A stretch of DNA of 64,000 bases from Ananas comosus (lineage: Eukaryota > Streptophyta > Magnoliopsida > Poales > Bromeliaceae), in assembly GCF_001540865.1 (NCBI RefSeq), contig NC_033623.1:5385262-5449261 (forward strand), read 5' to 3'. Positions 34,678 to 46,030 of the stretch are shown here, piece by piece (positions within the stretch are counted from its first letter, which is position 1; each line of letters begins with the position of its first letter). A program made the translations under genes and the position numbers. The notes under the pieces were generated by a model. That model was not told where the DNA came from, did not search any database, and worked only from the letters and a program-made list of their open reading frames with translations.

Positions 34678-34969
34678 ATTTTTGTCGCTCAGGATGACAT
34701 TACAACATATATGATGCATCACAAGTATGATACAAGCAAGAGCAAAAGAGTGTAAACTATCTATTACATTTTCATCCACATTCATATTGAGTTTACATCT
34801 TCAAAATGGACACATCTTTGATTTACATATTCATCTCATGGCAATATACATCCACAACTCTCCAAAAGCATCCTCACCAAATATACATCACATCTCTCAT
34901 GTACAAAAAGTAGTCTAATGCAAATAGGAAAGCTGCTACTAGCTAGGGCGCTATGCCCTTACCGCGATC
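34678..34969 (-). mobile_element. Host LTR 'G', piece 2
   Basis: This piece continues piece 1 after the family-B insertion and ends in the conserved phrase GGGCGCTATGCCCTTACCGCGATC, where the copia-like LTR entered. CGATC (34965-34969) and TGATC (36100-36104) form the 4-of-5 TSD. Confidence 0.75.
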
Positions 34970-35620
34970 TATAAGTTACGAGGAGCCCTAGGATCTATCT
35001 AGATTGTATCAAACACCTAGATGGGGGTGAATAGGTGTAACGGCCAAAAACCACAAATCTCAATGCGATAAAAATAAATGCGGAAAATAAAAATCACACC
35101 GGGATTTACGTGGGAAAACTCCAACTTGGAGTAAAAAACCCACGGGACCAACACGCGAAAAAATAATTCACTAAGAGGAAAGATTACAAGGTGATTACCG
35201 ACTCCACGGACTCGACTTCTTTTAATCTCCTATGAATCTCGCGCAATTATCCGGGTTGTCTACGCCCTCACGTTCGAATCCACGAACGCCTTGCCCACGT
35301 TCGAATCCACGAACGCCACTCGAATCCACGAGCTCACGATCCGAATCCACGAACTGCCTTCGTTCACGTCGAATCCACGACGACGTCCATGAAGAACATC
35401 ATGATTATAGTTATCCTTCGTAGAGTATCGATGAAAACCAGAGAAGAATCTCTAAGCGAAGAGTAGATCAACTCGACATATAGATATCAAATTTCAATAT
35501 CTCGAATTTACCTAAAAGAGGCTAATTTGTAGAAATTAGGTTTAGAACAAAATCCTGGCCTCTAGGGTTTCTCAAACATGTATTCTCGTGATGTTCCCTA
35601 AGTTAGAGAGCCCTAATACC

Positions 35621-35630
35621 TTATTTATAG
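35621..35630 (-). promoter_or_regulatory. TATA box of copia-like LTR
   Basis: The minus strand reads CTATAAATAA, at the position equivalent to 25250 in the other copy. Confidence 0.6.
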
Positions 35631-35748
35631 ACCTTAGAATCAATTAGAGTCGGATTAGAAAGATTTCGAATTTTTACATTGCGTACCGGTGCTGCATCAA
35701 GTTGGTATCGGTACCAAAAGACGACACATAAAATTCCATATACTGCAT

Positions 35749-35833
35749 AACCGGTTAACAGTCCGATGCATTACCGGTTAACAGTCCGATGATGAACTGA
35801 TTAACAATCCGATGCATTACTGGTTAACAATGC
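35749..35833. repeat. 23-bp tandem repeat with ACCGGTTAACA
   Basis: Four imperfect units start at 35749, 35772, 35795 and 35818. The first two read ACCGGTTAACAGTCCGATG. The unit contains another CCGG palindrome, extending the U3 motif cluster into a minisatellite. Confidence 0.85.
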
Positions 35834-36104
35834 TAATTTCAGCATTGCTTCAATTCGGGTTTCAAAAGTATCAAACCACTTTCTAATCCATTAATCATTG
35901 TTTTTCATGATTCTAATGTCTATAACTAAGTATGAATCACCATATCATGAATCAAAAGCTTACCTGAGCATCGTGATTCATATCATGAGATATTTCTGAG
36001 TTCTCGAAGCCTTGGATTCTTCGATCTTCAACAATATGCACCGAACCCTTCAAGACTCCGACTCAATTCACGAAACTTGCCAACACATAATACTTAACAT
36101 GATC

Positions 36105-36505
36105 AACTGCCGGTCCACTCTCGCTAGGCCCTGCAACAAAGTGGGATGAGAACTACGAATAGTTCCCAGTGGGTTCGGCCACCGACTCCGCCGATCTTCC
36201 CACTAGGTTTAAGCAGGCACGAGTAGATAGATAGATAGATATGATAAAGAAACTGCTAGCATGGTATAAACTCTGCTATTATTCTACCATGCCTTGATCA
36301 ACATGATTTAATGAATGCTAATTCTACATAGCAATGAAATCAACTAGCATTCTACTATGCTTCAACAATATCATAGATAAGGATATGCACATAGCTAGAA
36401 GAAACTACTAACATGTCTCTATGTTCATGTCATGGTATGAATGCATGATCTATTATGCCATTCATTCACTTGTTATCCAATCTGCTTGGCTAACCCGAAG
36501 GTTAC
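36105..36505 (-). mobile_element. Host LTR 'G', piece 3 with two-stem module
   Basis: Contains GAACTA-CGAA-TAGTTC followed by CCCAGTGGGTTCGGCC and CCCACTAGG (36145-36210), the two-stem module in minus orientation. It ends at GTTAC (36501-36505), the left TSD of the next insertion. Confidence 0.8.
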
Positions 36506-36682
36506 TGTAAGGAAGTGAATTCTCGAAATCCGAGAGTTGAACTTCAACCAGAATCGACTATTTGTCGAGTAGGTACCCTTTGGAAAGGCTAAAGATGTCC
36601 AAAACACAAAAAGTGCTTTGGAGTCGAGTCCACGAGAGCAAGAAATGCGAAAATCTACACCTGACAAATTTTGCTCTCCGGG

Positions 36683-36831
36683 ACCGGTCCCTGGCAGGGA
36701 GAGATCGGTCCCCGAACTGAGGGTTGCGCCAGCGCACGATGCAACCGGTCCCTAGGCCTGAGGGACCTGTTCCCGAACGCGTAAACTTGGGAAGGTCCCA
36801 AGGGACCGGTCCCAGGCAGGGAGAGACCGGT
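36683..36831. promoter_or_regulatory. ACCGGT palindrome doublets
   Basis: Three doublets, each 21 bp apart: 36683/36704, 36744/36765, 36805/36826. In two doublets the second copy has a point change (ATCGGT, ACCTGT), while the spacing is unchanged. Confidence 0.85.
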
Positions 36832-39300
36832 CCCTCCGCGCGAAATCTGCCCAGGCAGAGTAAGTTGAGAGGGTTAAAGTAAAGGGGTTTTTTTCTGCAA
36901 AAATGCCATTAGTTTGAGGGGTATAGAGGGGCTGAGCCCTCTCCTCTCTCTCACCCTCACTCTCACACTCTCTCTCAGCTCTCCCTCTCTCTCTCTCTAG
37001 AAGGAGAAGGAAAGAAAAGAGAAGGAGAAGAAAGAAAAGAGAAGAAGAAGAAGGAGGAGAAGAAGAAGAAAATGAGGAGATCAAGCTAGAGAAGGCTTGG
37101 AGCATTTTCCTCTTCCTCTCCTCTCCCTTGGAGCTAACCTAGAGGTAAGCTCTTGAGCCCTAATGGTGGAACTTAGGGTTTTTGGGTTTCTGGCTTTGGA
37201 AATAGGTCAAATGGACCCCTAGCATGCTTCTAAATAGATCAATGCTAGAATCTAGGGTTTGGGTGGAGTGGTTTGCTAGGTGCAAACCTAGGGCTCCAAA
37301 TTGGAATTTTTGATAAAGTGTGAGATTGATCTCATTTGAGGGCATCTAAACCGAATTGCTAGGTGTCTAAACGCGGGGGCGAAGTCAGAATTACGATTCG
37401 TCGAGCGAGAGAAAAGCCATCGGCAAAATAAGGCCGATTGAACACCGTTTTGGACCAAGGAGGCCGAGACCTCGTTGTAACGTTTGGCGAGAGGCATTTC
37501 TAAAACCTCTACAACAAGAAAAGGTGGGGGGTGTCATCCCGAAGCAATCGAACTCTCTGTTATGTCTTAGAATAACATGATTTGCATCTCTTGCATGTTG
37601 CATTGTAGGATTGCATTGTAGTACCTTTTCCTTATGTTTCTAAATGTTAACCTAGTGTACATGGAATACTTGGTGAAAATGGATAGGTAAGGATTGGGTC
37701 GGAACATGGATCCTATAGTGCTAAAGAAAGAGATGAGTTCGATGGTTATCTAGTAACATAGAGAGTGGCATCTAAATGTTTAAAGGACAAACGAGTGGCA
37801 TTAATGTAGTGTATTTGACACTAGAGTTTCTTTTGTGAACATAGGGATAGGTGGATTCCCTAGTAAACGACTTGTGGACAATGAAATTAGTAAAGCTAAG
37901 TAGCCATGCATGAATGTCGGAATAAATGAGTTCCGAAAGAATGTTGGCCCTAGTTCGTAGGGTATTCTCATGTGGAGAGGATAGATCAAACTCACGGTCT
38001 GTTATTCGGGGTAGTAAAGCCATCCATATCCGCACATGGAGAGGATTTGTCGTCGAGTACTCCGGAGTGTCGGGCGATTAAGACAGAGTTGATGTCCGCA
38101 GACAGTCCCGGGTTTGGGGCACATGGAGCTCCCTACCCTATGGGATGGATATGTGAGATGTAGGCAAACCCCCAAGGGTCTTGCCACAGATTGGGTAAAT
38201 AGAAAGTAAATATTGTCATTGGACACTATTTTTCGAACATGGATCGAACTTGTTAGTATGATAGTAAACCTTTACTAAATGATGCATGCATTCATTATAC
38301 ATGATTATGGGCATAGTAGCATAGTTTTCCTATTATGTCATTTACCGTTTTAGATATCTATCTATCTATCTATCTATCTATTGTTACTTATGCCCACTTA
38401 GACCTAGTGAGGAGATCGGCGGAGTCGGCGGCCCAGCCCACTGGGAACTATGGAAGATTGTTCTCACCCCACTCTATTTCCAGTGCTAGGTGCAGGTTTG
38501 CCGAGCGAGGATCACGGCAAGGGCATCGCGCCCGACCAGTGAGGACCTGGTAGAGTAGTACCTTTCCTTTTTGCATTAGCACACCTATGTATTTGAGAGA
38601 AATTCATGTAGGTGAGGTTTGGAGAGCTATGTATTTTAAAATGATCAAGTATTCATTTTGGAAAGAGATGTAAATGTAAAAGAATGCAAACTAATGTAAT
38701 AGTTAGTAAAGTTCTCTCTTCTTTTCACTTGTATTTATAGTGGATTACTTGCTCTTGTTGTTGGCACTGTTTGTGCCCTTGCGATTGTGTACATTTAGAA
38801 TTTAAATTCCCTGGTAAATTCTTGTACTCGATCTATTGTTGAGCCTTGGGCGGGCAGGGGAGGTGCTGTCACAGCCCGCGACTGCCCGCCTATTTGGCCG
38901 GGTCGCGGTGCCGCCGACAGACCGCCGAACGGACAGAGTTTCCCTTGCACGTCCTAGGCGTCGCAATCTGTACAAAACGAAGGTTCCAACCAGGAACTGA
39001 TATCAATCAAGATTGCATAAGGAAGTATCAATAACATAAAACTAACTGCTAATATAAGCATTCATTTCATACACTTTATACATCATATTTTTCTTTTACA
39101 TTTGCTTAACTTCCAAATACAATCACATTATTACATTTAATACAAGTTGGTCATTGTCACTCCATTCTAACCCCTAGGCCCTGCTGACTCGGGGTACTGC
39201 TATCTCAGTCTCTGGGATAGGGCGCTATCTACGGAGCTACGCCCTTGCCTCGCGCCGCCGCGCCGCTCATGTGCGAACTTGAAACACCCCAAAACAATGT

Positions 39301-39370
39301 GGGGGTGAGAACCAACTCTATGGTTCCCAGTTGGTACGGCCACCTAAGGGAAAAGCTCGACCAATAGATC
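39301..39370 (-). other. Two-stem module with compensatory stem changes
   Basis: Here the second hairpin is GAACCA-ACTCTA-TGGTTC (AACTA/TAGTT elsewhere) and the first stem uses TTGGT with ACCAA where most copies have GTGGG with CCCAC. Both strands of each stem changed together. Confidence 0.6.
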
Positions 39371-39734
39371 CGAGGAGGCACTGCAACATGTTAGTTGAAC
39401 AATATACAACAAATATATATATTCAAATTGAAATACATGCCATGCCTCACAATATGCGATATGAAAATCATGCAACTATAGTAGATCAATTGATTCTACA
39501 TTTTACTTGGCTAATCTTAGCTCATAACATTCACTCTAATGTTTCTATTACCTTAGGATCTCACTCAAGTCTACTGGCTTCTAAGGTCTCTATTACCTCA
39601 GCTTTAGCCTCTATCACTAGCTTATAAGGGTTCCACTACCCTATCGAAACTATCCACCCGACTCGGCCTCGAGTCAATCATCCGCGGATATTCCGCGCAC
39701 TGGCTGCTCAACAGCCTACCGCTCTTTGTGACTT

Positions 39735-40135
39735 AGTCTCTTAGCGGCGAAATCGTCACACACGCTGAACCCGGCTCAAGCCCGTTGACATAGCCATTCT
39801 GGCGGCGAACACGTTGCACTTACCCAGCGAAGACTCAAGTCATGACCTATCTATCTGGCGGCGAACTAATCGCACCTCACCCAACAATGGTTTCAGTCAC
39901 GACTCAGCCAACTGGCGGCACCCGTATCGTACCTACCCAGCAATGGTTTCAGTCAATCCCGGCAGTCTGATCCACAATCGGCTTAACCATCCGGCGGTGA
40001 AATCGTGGCACACGCCAGGATAATGGTTCAAGCCTCGGGCGGTGAGCTCCAAGTGCTCGCCCCCAGTCCTCCCTAGGTATCAATCTCGACGGCGAAAACG
40101 TCGCACACGCCCTAGCCTTGATACCAGGGTCATCA
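39735..40135. repeat. 60-bp minisatellite in LTR
   Basis: About six degenerate units contain GGCGGCGAAATCGTCGCAC followed by 'cccagcaatggttcaagtc'. Equivalent arrays are at about 45725-46030, 52005-52270 and 61180-61400. Confidence 0.8.
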
Positions 40136-42001
40136 CAAGTCCTGGGATTCCGAAATCCACTTCCATAGGTCAAGGGTCCATAACCAACCCTATGCTATCG
40201 ACCTAGCACATCCTAGTGGCTAATACCACTACACTTAACAACCTAGGTTCAATACCACTCTAAGTTCTAAGTCTCAGTCACGTGACCTAGGTAAAGCCGC
40301 TAGGTTCTATATCATCTCTACCTAGATGTCAACTTCTAGGTTCACTTGTTCGACCTATGTTTACCAACACTAGGTTCGATGCTACACACCTAGACTTGTT
40401 CGACTCTAGGTTCACTTGTTTAACCTATGTTCTTTAACACTAGGTTAGGTGCTACTCGATCTACCTGATATCCTAGTTGTCCAATCGAGTACCATAAAGT
40501 TCGCATGTCAATCAACTCTACTTCTTCTAGAGTTATCATCTAGTTCACATGCATATCTACCTAGCATATTCTCACAATGCTAATCATGCATTTTATGATC
40601 TCTACATCATTTTATATGCATCTACTTAGCATTTTACCACATGCATCATCTTTGTCATTTTGTTAACATGCATCAATATGAATTCACTTTACTTAGACAT
40701 ACAGGCGACCTAGTCGCTTCGGTAAGCACAACCCACCTTAGCTTGCTCTCCGATTGCTTGTCGACACTTGCAATCGGCCTCTCGCGGTACTCGACACCCG
40801 GTTTGGCCCGATCTTGAAGTTGCGCTCCAACCGCGCGCCGCTTTGCAGTTCCGAGAATTAAAGGTCTTCGCTTTGTTGTTACGGCGCTCGGGACCCAATC
40901 TCGCGATTTATGTACGTCGCCTCGACCCTCTTCGTCAAAACGAAGCTTGCTCGACCTTATTCTGCCGATATCTTTACACCCGCTCGACAAATGCTCAATC
41001 CGTCGCTTCCCACGTGTTTAGACACCTAACAATTAGGTTTACAGAGGGTCAAATGAGATCAAACCCTCACAAATACCAAAACTCCATTTTGGGTGCCCTA
41101 GATGCTACTATAGCCAAATCCACCAAATCGATCTATGAAATGGGGGAAATCCATCTAGATAGCATGCTAGGGTTCCAAATAATCCAATTTCAAAGATCAA
41201 AAACCCATCTCTAAAGATCTACCATGAGAGAGCTTAGAAGCTTACCTCTCCAAGGAGCTCTAATGGTGAGGAGAGGAAGAGAAGAAGATGGAGATGATCT
41301 CCTCCAAGTTCTACTCCTTCTCCTTCTTCTCCTTCCCTTTTTTTTTCACTTCTTCTTCTCTTTTCTCTCTTCTTTCCCTTTCCCTTTTTTCTCTTCTTCA
41401 CGCAGAGAGAGAGAGCGGCTGAGGGAGAGTAAGGGAAAAAATGAGAGGAGAGAGAGAGAGACCCCTCTCATAAACCTCTATTGTAACAATATGCATATAA
41501 GTCCCTCAACTTTCTACTCTGTGCACTGCCCAGACTGGGCAAGACCCGCGCGGAGGGACCGGTCTCTCCCTCTTGGGGACGGGTCCCTGAGGACCGCCCC
41601 AAGCTCCACGCGTTCAGGAACCGGTCTCTCCCTGCCAGGGGACCGGTTGCCTTGCGCTGCCGCAACCCTCAGCCTCGGGGCAACCGGTCCCTCCCCTCCT
41701 GGGACCGGTCCCCGAGAGCAACTCTGCTCAGACCACGTTCAAGAACCGGAGCAGAAACTGCCAAGTGCAGTTTTTAAACTGTTTGCTCTCGCGGACTCCA
41801 TTCCAAAGCACCTTTTGGGTTTCGTGCCACTCCGACTTTTTCGAAGGCTACTCGCTCGACAGTTAGTCAATCCGGAGCGAAGTACAACTCTCGAATTTTG
41901 AGAATTCACTTCCTTACAGGTGCTGTCCGTTCGGGGTCCGTTCGCCGCGCCCGAACCGCGCCAAATTGGTAGGGGTTTCGGGGCGGGGGCGTGACAGTTA
42001 C

Positions 42002-42153
42002 GCCCCGACTCACTTCTCAAAATCTCATAGGTGAGGAGAATCTGCACTCGCACACCTAGACCGCTTACGAGACAACTACTTCTGTCCCTAGTGTGATGAC
42101 TCCGGAGCTCACTACTTGTGTGGAGCGACCACCCCTAGCGAAAACAGACTAAG
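42002..42153 (-). mobile_element. Host LTR 'G', piece 4
   Basis: A short piece with the GACTCCGGAGCTCACTACTTG box and TGGAGCGACC (42107-42131). It ends at CTAAG (42149-42153), the left TSD of the gag-only element. Confidence 0.8.
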
Positions 42154-42764
42154 TGTCACGCCTCGAGCCCCGTCAATTTGGTCGGGTTCGGGCACGCCGA
42201 CAGACCGCCAAACGGACAGAGTTTTCCCTGTACGTCCTAGGCGTTGCAATCAATACAATAAAAGGGTTACAATCAGGAACAGTATTCAACATACAGATTG
42301 CATAAGGAAGTATCAAAAATATAAAACTACTTGCTATTACAAGCATTCACATTCATACATTTTACATCTCAATTCGATTTGCCTCCAACCCAATGCAATC
42401 TAAATTATTACAAGTTTATTACAACTTTTACTCTTTCCTTCCCTCTACCCTAGGCTATGCCGACTCGGGGTACCTCTATCTCGGCCTCTGAGTAGGGCGC
42501 TATCTATGGAGCTACGTCCTTGCCTCGCGCCGCCGCGCCGCTCACGTGCAAACCTGTAACACCCCAAAACAATGTGAGGTGAGAACCAACTCCATAATTC
42601 CCAGTGAGTATAGCCACCCAAGGTAAAAGCTCGACCAATAGGTCCAAGGAGGCACTGCAATATGTTAGTCCAATAATATACAACAGATATATATATGCCA
42701 TATTGAAATACATGCCATGCCTCACCACATGCAGTATGGAATTCATGCAACTATGCAACTATGC

Positions 42765-45483
42765 TGTCACGCCCCGGGACCGACAAAGGCCCTCCCGGTA
42801 GCGCGCCCAGACCCACCATATACACATATAAGGCTTCTACAACAACAGCGAAAATATGAAGATAAGGAGGAACAATAACTAATGATATCAGAGCAAGTAT
42901 AACCACTAATACTAGCAAAAGCAGTAGAAGAAAAGAACTACTCAACTAAAGTAAACATAAAGTAATACAATATCCATCTCCTGAAGTACACCAAAAAAAA
43001 AGGGGTGTGGTCTCTATACATGGAACAACTCTCAACCTCTCCAAAAAGAAACGACGAGAGGTAGACCACCTATCAACGCGTCCTCGATAACGAGCTAGCT
43101 CGAGGCGATACCCTTTCCGCGGTCCCTAGCCTCTCCCGGCGTGGAAGGCTCTGAAATGAAACATAAAACAAAAGGGCGTGTGAACTATAATTTATAGTTC
43201 CCAGTGGGCAATTACTGACCTCAGCTCAATGCACCACTAGGCCCCAAAAGAAAGGGTAAGCAACAATAGTAGTAATAGGCAATAATAAACTGCAGAATTG
43301 AAAGCATAAGTGAAATGCTATGCCACAAGTAAACGTGATGTATATCAATGCTATCATGTTTGAATATGCCAATGTCGGGTGAATACGCTCATTGGCTGCC
43401 AAGTATACTAAGATGCGATGAGTAATTTTATCAAATATACTACATGTCCCAATATCTCAAAGCCACACTATGAGTATGTCCAATAATCCAACTACTATGA
43501 TCTATTTTAGCAGTGATTCAAATTTAAGAGGTTATGTCCAAATTCAATTTTGTTTTGGGACCTACACGAGTGTAGTCCGGCTTGCACCGCCTAAGTGTCG
43601 GTGGTAGCTCCAGCATTTTCACTCTGGAAATGAGTCTATCCCTCCCAACCCCGTAGGCTTTTCGATACCGCACGAGCGATCATAAGTCGCGTAGGCCAAC
43701 TCCGGAGTGCCGGCTTGTAGGGAGCGACGATCACAAGCATGTGCGAATGAGCACAAATGACAAACAAGCATAATCATCGTCTCAAATACCCAATCATCAT
43801 GTCTCTAATATAGCAAAAGTCACTAGTAACCAGAAGGTCTAGTTCTATGTCTCAATATGAAATTTAATCGTTCAATAATTTCTACGTCAATGACCATAGC
43901 TTTACTACGTCAAATCCAAACCCAATGCCCCTTTTATGACATTAGCTTACTAAATCATGCATCATGTACATCTATGTTCTTTGATGGCATTACATTACGC
44001 TAAGTCCAAATTTTGTCCCAACGCTAGTGCCGCTTTATGATACTAGGTTTCACTTGTCCCAACTACGTTACAAGCCCAATGCCCCTTTATGACATTGGCT
44101 CAGAAGTAAGCTAATAATGTAAGTTTCAAGCCTCTTCATGGCATTATGGATGGTCCTGTGTCCAACATGAGAGTTATGTCTAAATGCACATTATCCTTCT
44201 CATTCTCACTATATAAAACATGCTCTTGAGTCATATGTAGAATGCTAAGCACATGCATAAGTCTCACATGCCACTCTCTATTACATAGAGCTCCAAAAAT
44301 GTATAATATATAACGTAGGCATTTTAAGGATTCTAAAATTCACAATAAATACATTTACCATGGAAATGCATGAATTTCTACTTTATGAAGCATAAAACTC
44401 GAATATGAGAATTTCTCATATGCTAGGCTAGGTCAAACCCACCGAACTTCGCGCAACCCTTTGTTTGCTCCAACGAAGATGTCCACTAAACTCCTAGCAC
44501 CCTAGAAGCATCAAAAAGTGAGCTACAAGAAGTAAACGAACAACTTCTAGCTCAATCATTAACCTACCAAGCAAAATGGCCAAAATCTCACCTATAGTGT
44601 AGAAATCCCTTCCCAAAGCTCAAATGGAAGCTAGATCCCTTCCAAAGCAACCTAAACCAAGGTTCTAATCCAATTAGATTAGCTCAAAAAGCCCTAAATC
44701 AAAAAGCCCTAAATAAACCCTAGATTTCCTACTCTAGGGTTTCATTTCCCAAAATCCACCAAAACTAGGTTTAGAGGGGAGAAACAAGCAACAAACCTCA
44801 TAAGAAGCCCCAATCCAAGCTCCAAGAGTGAAGATCTCCTCTTTAGCAAGCTCCAAGTCCAAGCCTTCAAGCACCCAAGGGAAGAAGAGAGGGAGAGAAA
44901 GATGCTCCAAGTCCTCTTGGTGGTCTTCTTTTTCTCCTCCCTTCCTTCTTCTTCTTCTCCTTCTTCTTTTCCTTCTCTATCAAGGTGTTGGGAGAGTGAG
45001 AGAAAGGAAAATGAGGAAGAGAGAGGGTGGAATGGCCATTTAGGCCATCTAATGAAATAAAATCCAGAGAAGCCCCTCAATTTCCCAATATTGCATCAGC
45101 TCGGACTGGACAGTTTTCGGACTAAGGGACCGGTCTCCCCGACCTGGGACCGGTCTCTCAGCCTGCCCCGAAAATCCAACGTTCGTGAACCGGTCTCTCC
45201 CCGCATGGGACCGGTCTCTCCCCGCATGGACGCGCTCGGGGACCGGTCTCATCCGCAAAGGACCGGTTGCCTCAAGGCTGTCACAATACTGTTCCGAAGG
45301 GACTGGTCTCTCCCAGCCAGGGATTGGTTTTCGAGAGTAAAAACTCTCAGGACTCGTCCAGAATTCAGATTTTCGAACTTTTTAGGTCGGAAAACATTCT
45401 ACGACCCTCCACCAAGTGTGAAAAAGCTCGGAACACATCCAATCACTCGAACCTCGCAATTTGCACAGGTCCAGTGTGCTACA
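42765..45483 (-). mobile_element. Solo LTR, family B, 2719 bp
   Basis: It is bounded by TGTCACGCCCCGGGACC (42765) and CAGTGTGCTACA (45483). TATGC (42760-42764) and TATGT (45484-45488) form the TSD. The uninterrupted target is visible in the sister LTR near 51745-51770. ACCGGT doublets are at 45129/45149, 45189/45210 and 45242/45262. The two-stem module is at 43178-43245. Confidence 0.9.
45129..45335. promoter_or_regulatory. ACCGGT palindrome doublets, family B LTR
   Basis: Spacings of 20, 21 and 20 bp between cores in three consecutive doublets, followed by a decayed fourth (ACTGGT...ATTGGT at 45302/45325). Confidence 0.85.
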
Positions 45484-45724
45484 TATGTAGTTCAGGTAGT
45501 AGTTCCATTGATACTACTTTCAATCTTGCTATTCATAGTTCATATCAACTAGCTCTAAGGTTTCTACTTACCTTAGTTCCACAGCTCAACCTCAACTAGT
45601 GTCTAAGGTCTCTACTGCCTTAGATCATATCATATATCACTACCCTTTAAGGTTTCCACTATCCACTCGAGTCGGTCTTGAGTCAATAATTTGCGGACTA
45701 CCGCACACTGGCTACTCAACAGCC

Positions 45725-46030
45725 TACCGCCCTCTGTGACTTAGCCATCTTGCGGCGAAATCATCACACATGCCGAACACTGGTTCAAGTCCCTTGACCT
45801 AGCCATCTGGCGGCGAACTAATCGCACCTCACCCAACAATGGCTCAAGTCAATCCTGGCAGCCTAATCCACAAACTGGCTTAACCATATGGCGGCGAAAT
45901 CGTCACACACGCCCAGCCATGGTTCAAGCCTCCGGGCGGTGATCTCTGCATACTCAACCCCAATCCTCCCTTGGTATCAACCTCGGCGGCGAAATCGTCG
46001 CACACACTCTAGCCTTGATACCAAGGTCAT
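45725..46030. repeat. 60-bp minisatellite in 3' LTR
   Basis: Degenerate tandem units with GGCGGCGAAATCGTC, homologous to 39735-40135. Confidence 0.8.

Larger units (their letters stand above)
34970..36099 (-). mobile_element. Copia-like solo LTR, 1130 bp
   Basis: Minus-strand copy related to 24808-25916. The sense start is TGTTAAGTATTATG at 36099, the sense end is near CGTAACTTATA at 34970, and the TATTCACCCCCATCTAG block is present at 35020-35036. A TATA box is at 35621-35630. The paired palindromes ACCGGT (35685) and ATCGGT (35707) are 22 bp apart. Confidence 0.7.
38867..41918 (-). mobile_element. Solo LTR, 3052 bp, TSD GGTGC
   Basis: It is bounded by TGTCACAGCCCGCG (38867) and TTCCTTACA (41918), with perfect GGTGC copies (38862-38866 and 41919-41923). 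Its U5 is the type ending ...GGTCTGTCGGCGGCACC, as in the gag-only element at 42154, and it carries the 60-bp array. The U3 start is the TGTAAGGAAGTGAATTC type. It inserted into the U5 of the LTR at 36506. Confidence 0.93.
36506..41996 (+). mobile_element. Solo LTR, TSD GTTAC, carrying a nested solo LTR
   Basis: It starts TGTAAGGAAGTGAATTC and ends GGGGCGGGGGCGTGACA, with GTTAC on both sides (36501-36505 and 41997-42001). Its own length is 2434 bp after removing the nested LTR at 38867-41918 and one TSD copy. Modules are ACCGGT doublets at 36683, 36744 and 36805, AGAGGTAAGCTC (37142-37153), ACTCCGGAGTGTCGG (38060-38074) and a two-stem module (38401-38470). Confidence 0.92.

Noticed and set aside
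39735..40135. CRISPR-like array (about 60-bp period)
   Set aside because: Units are contiguous degenerate minisatellite copies without distinct spacers, inside a plant LTR.
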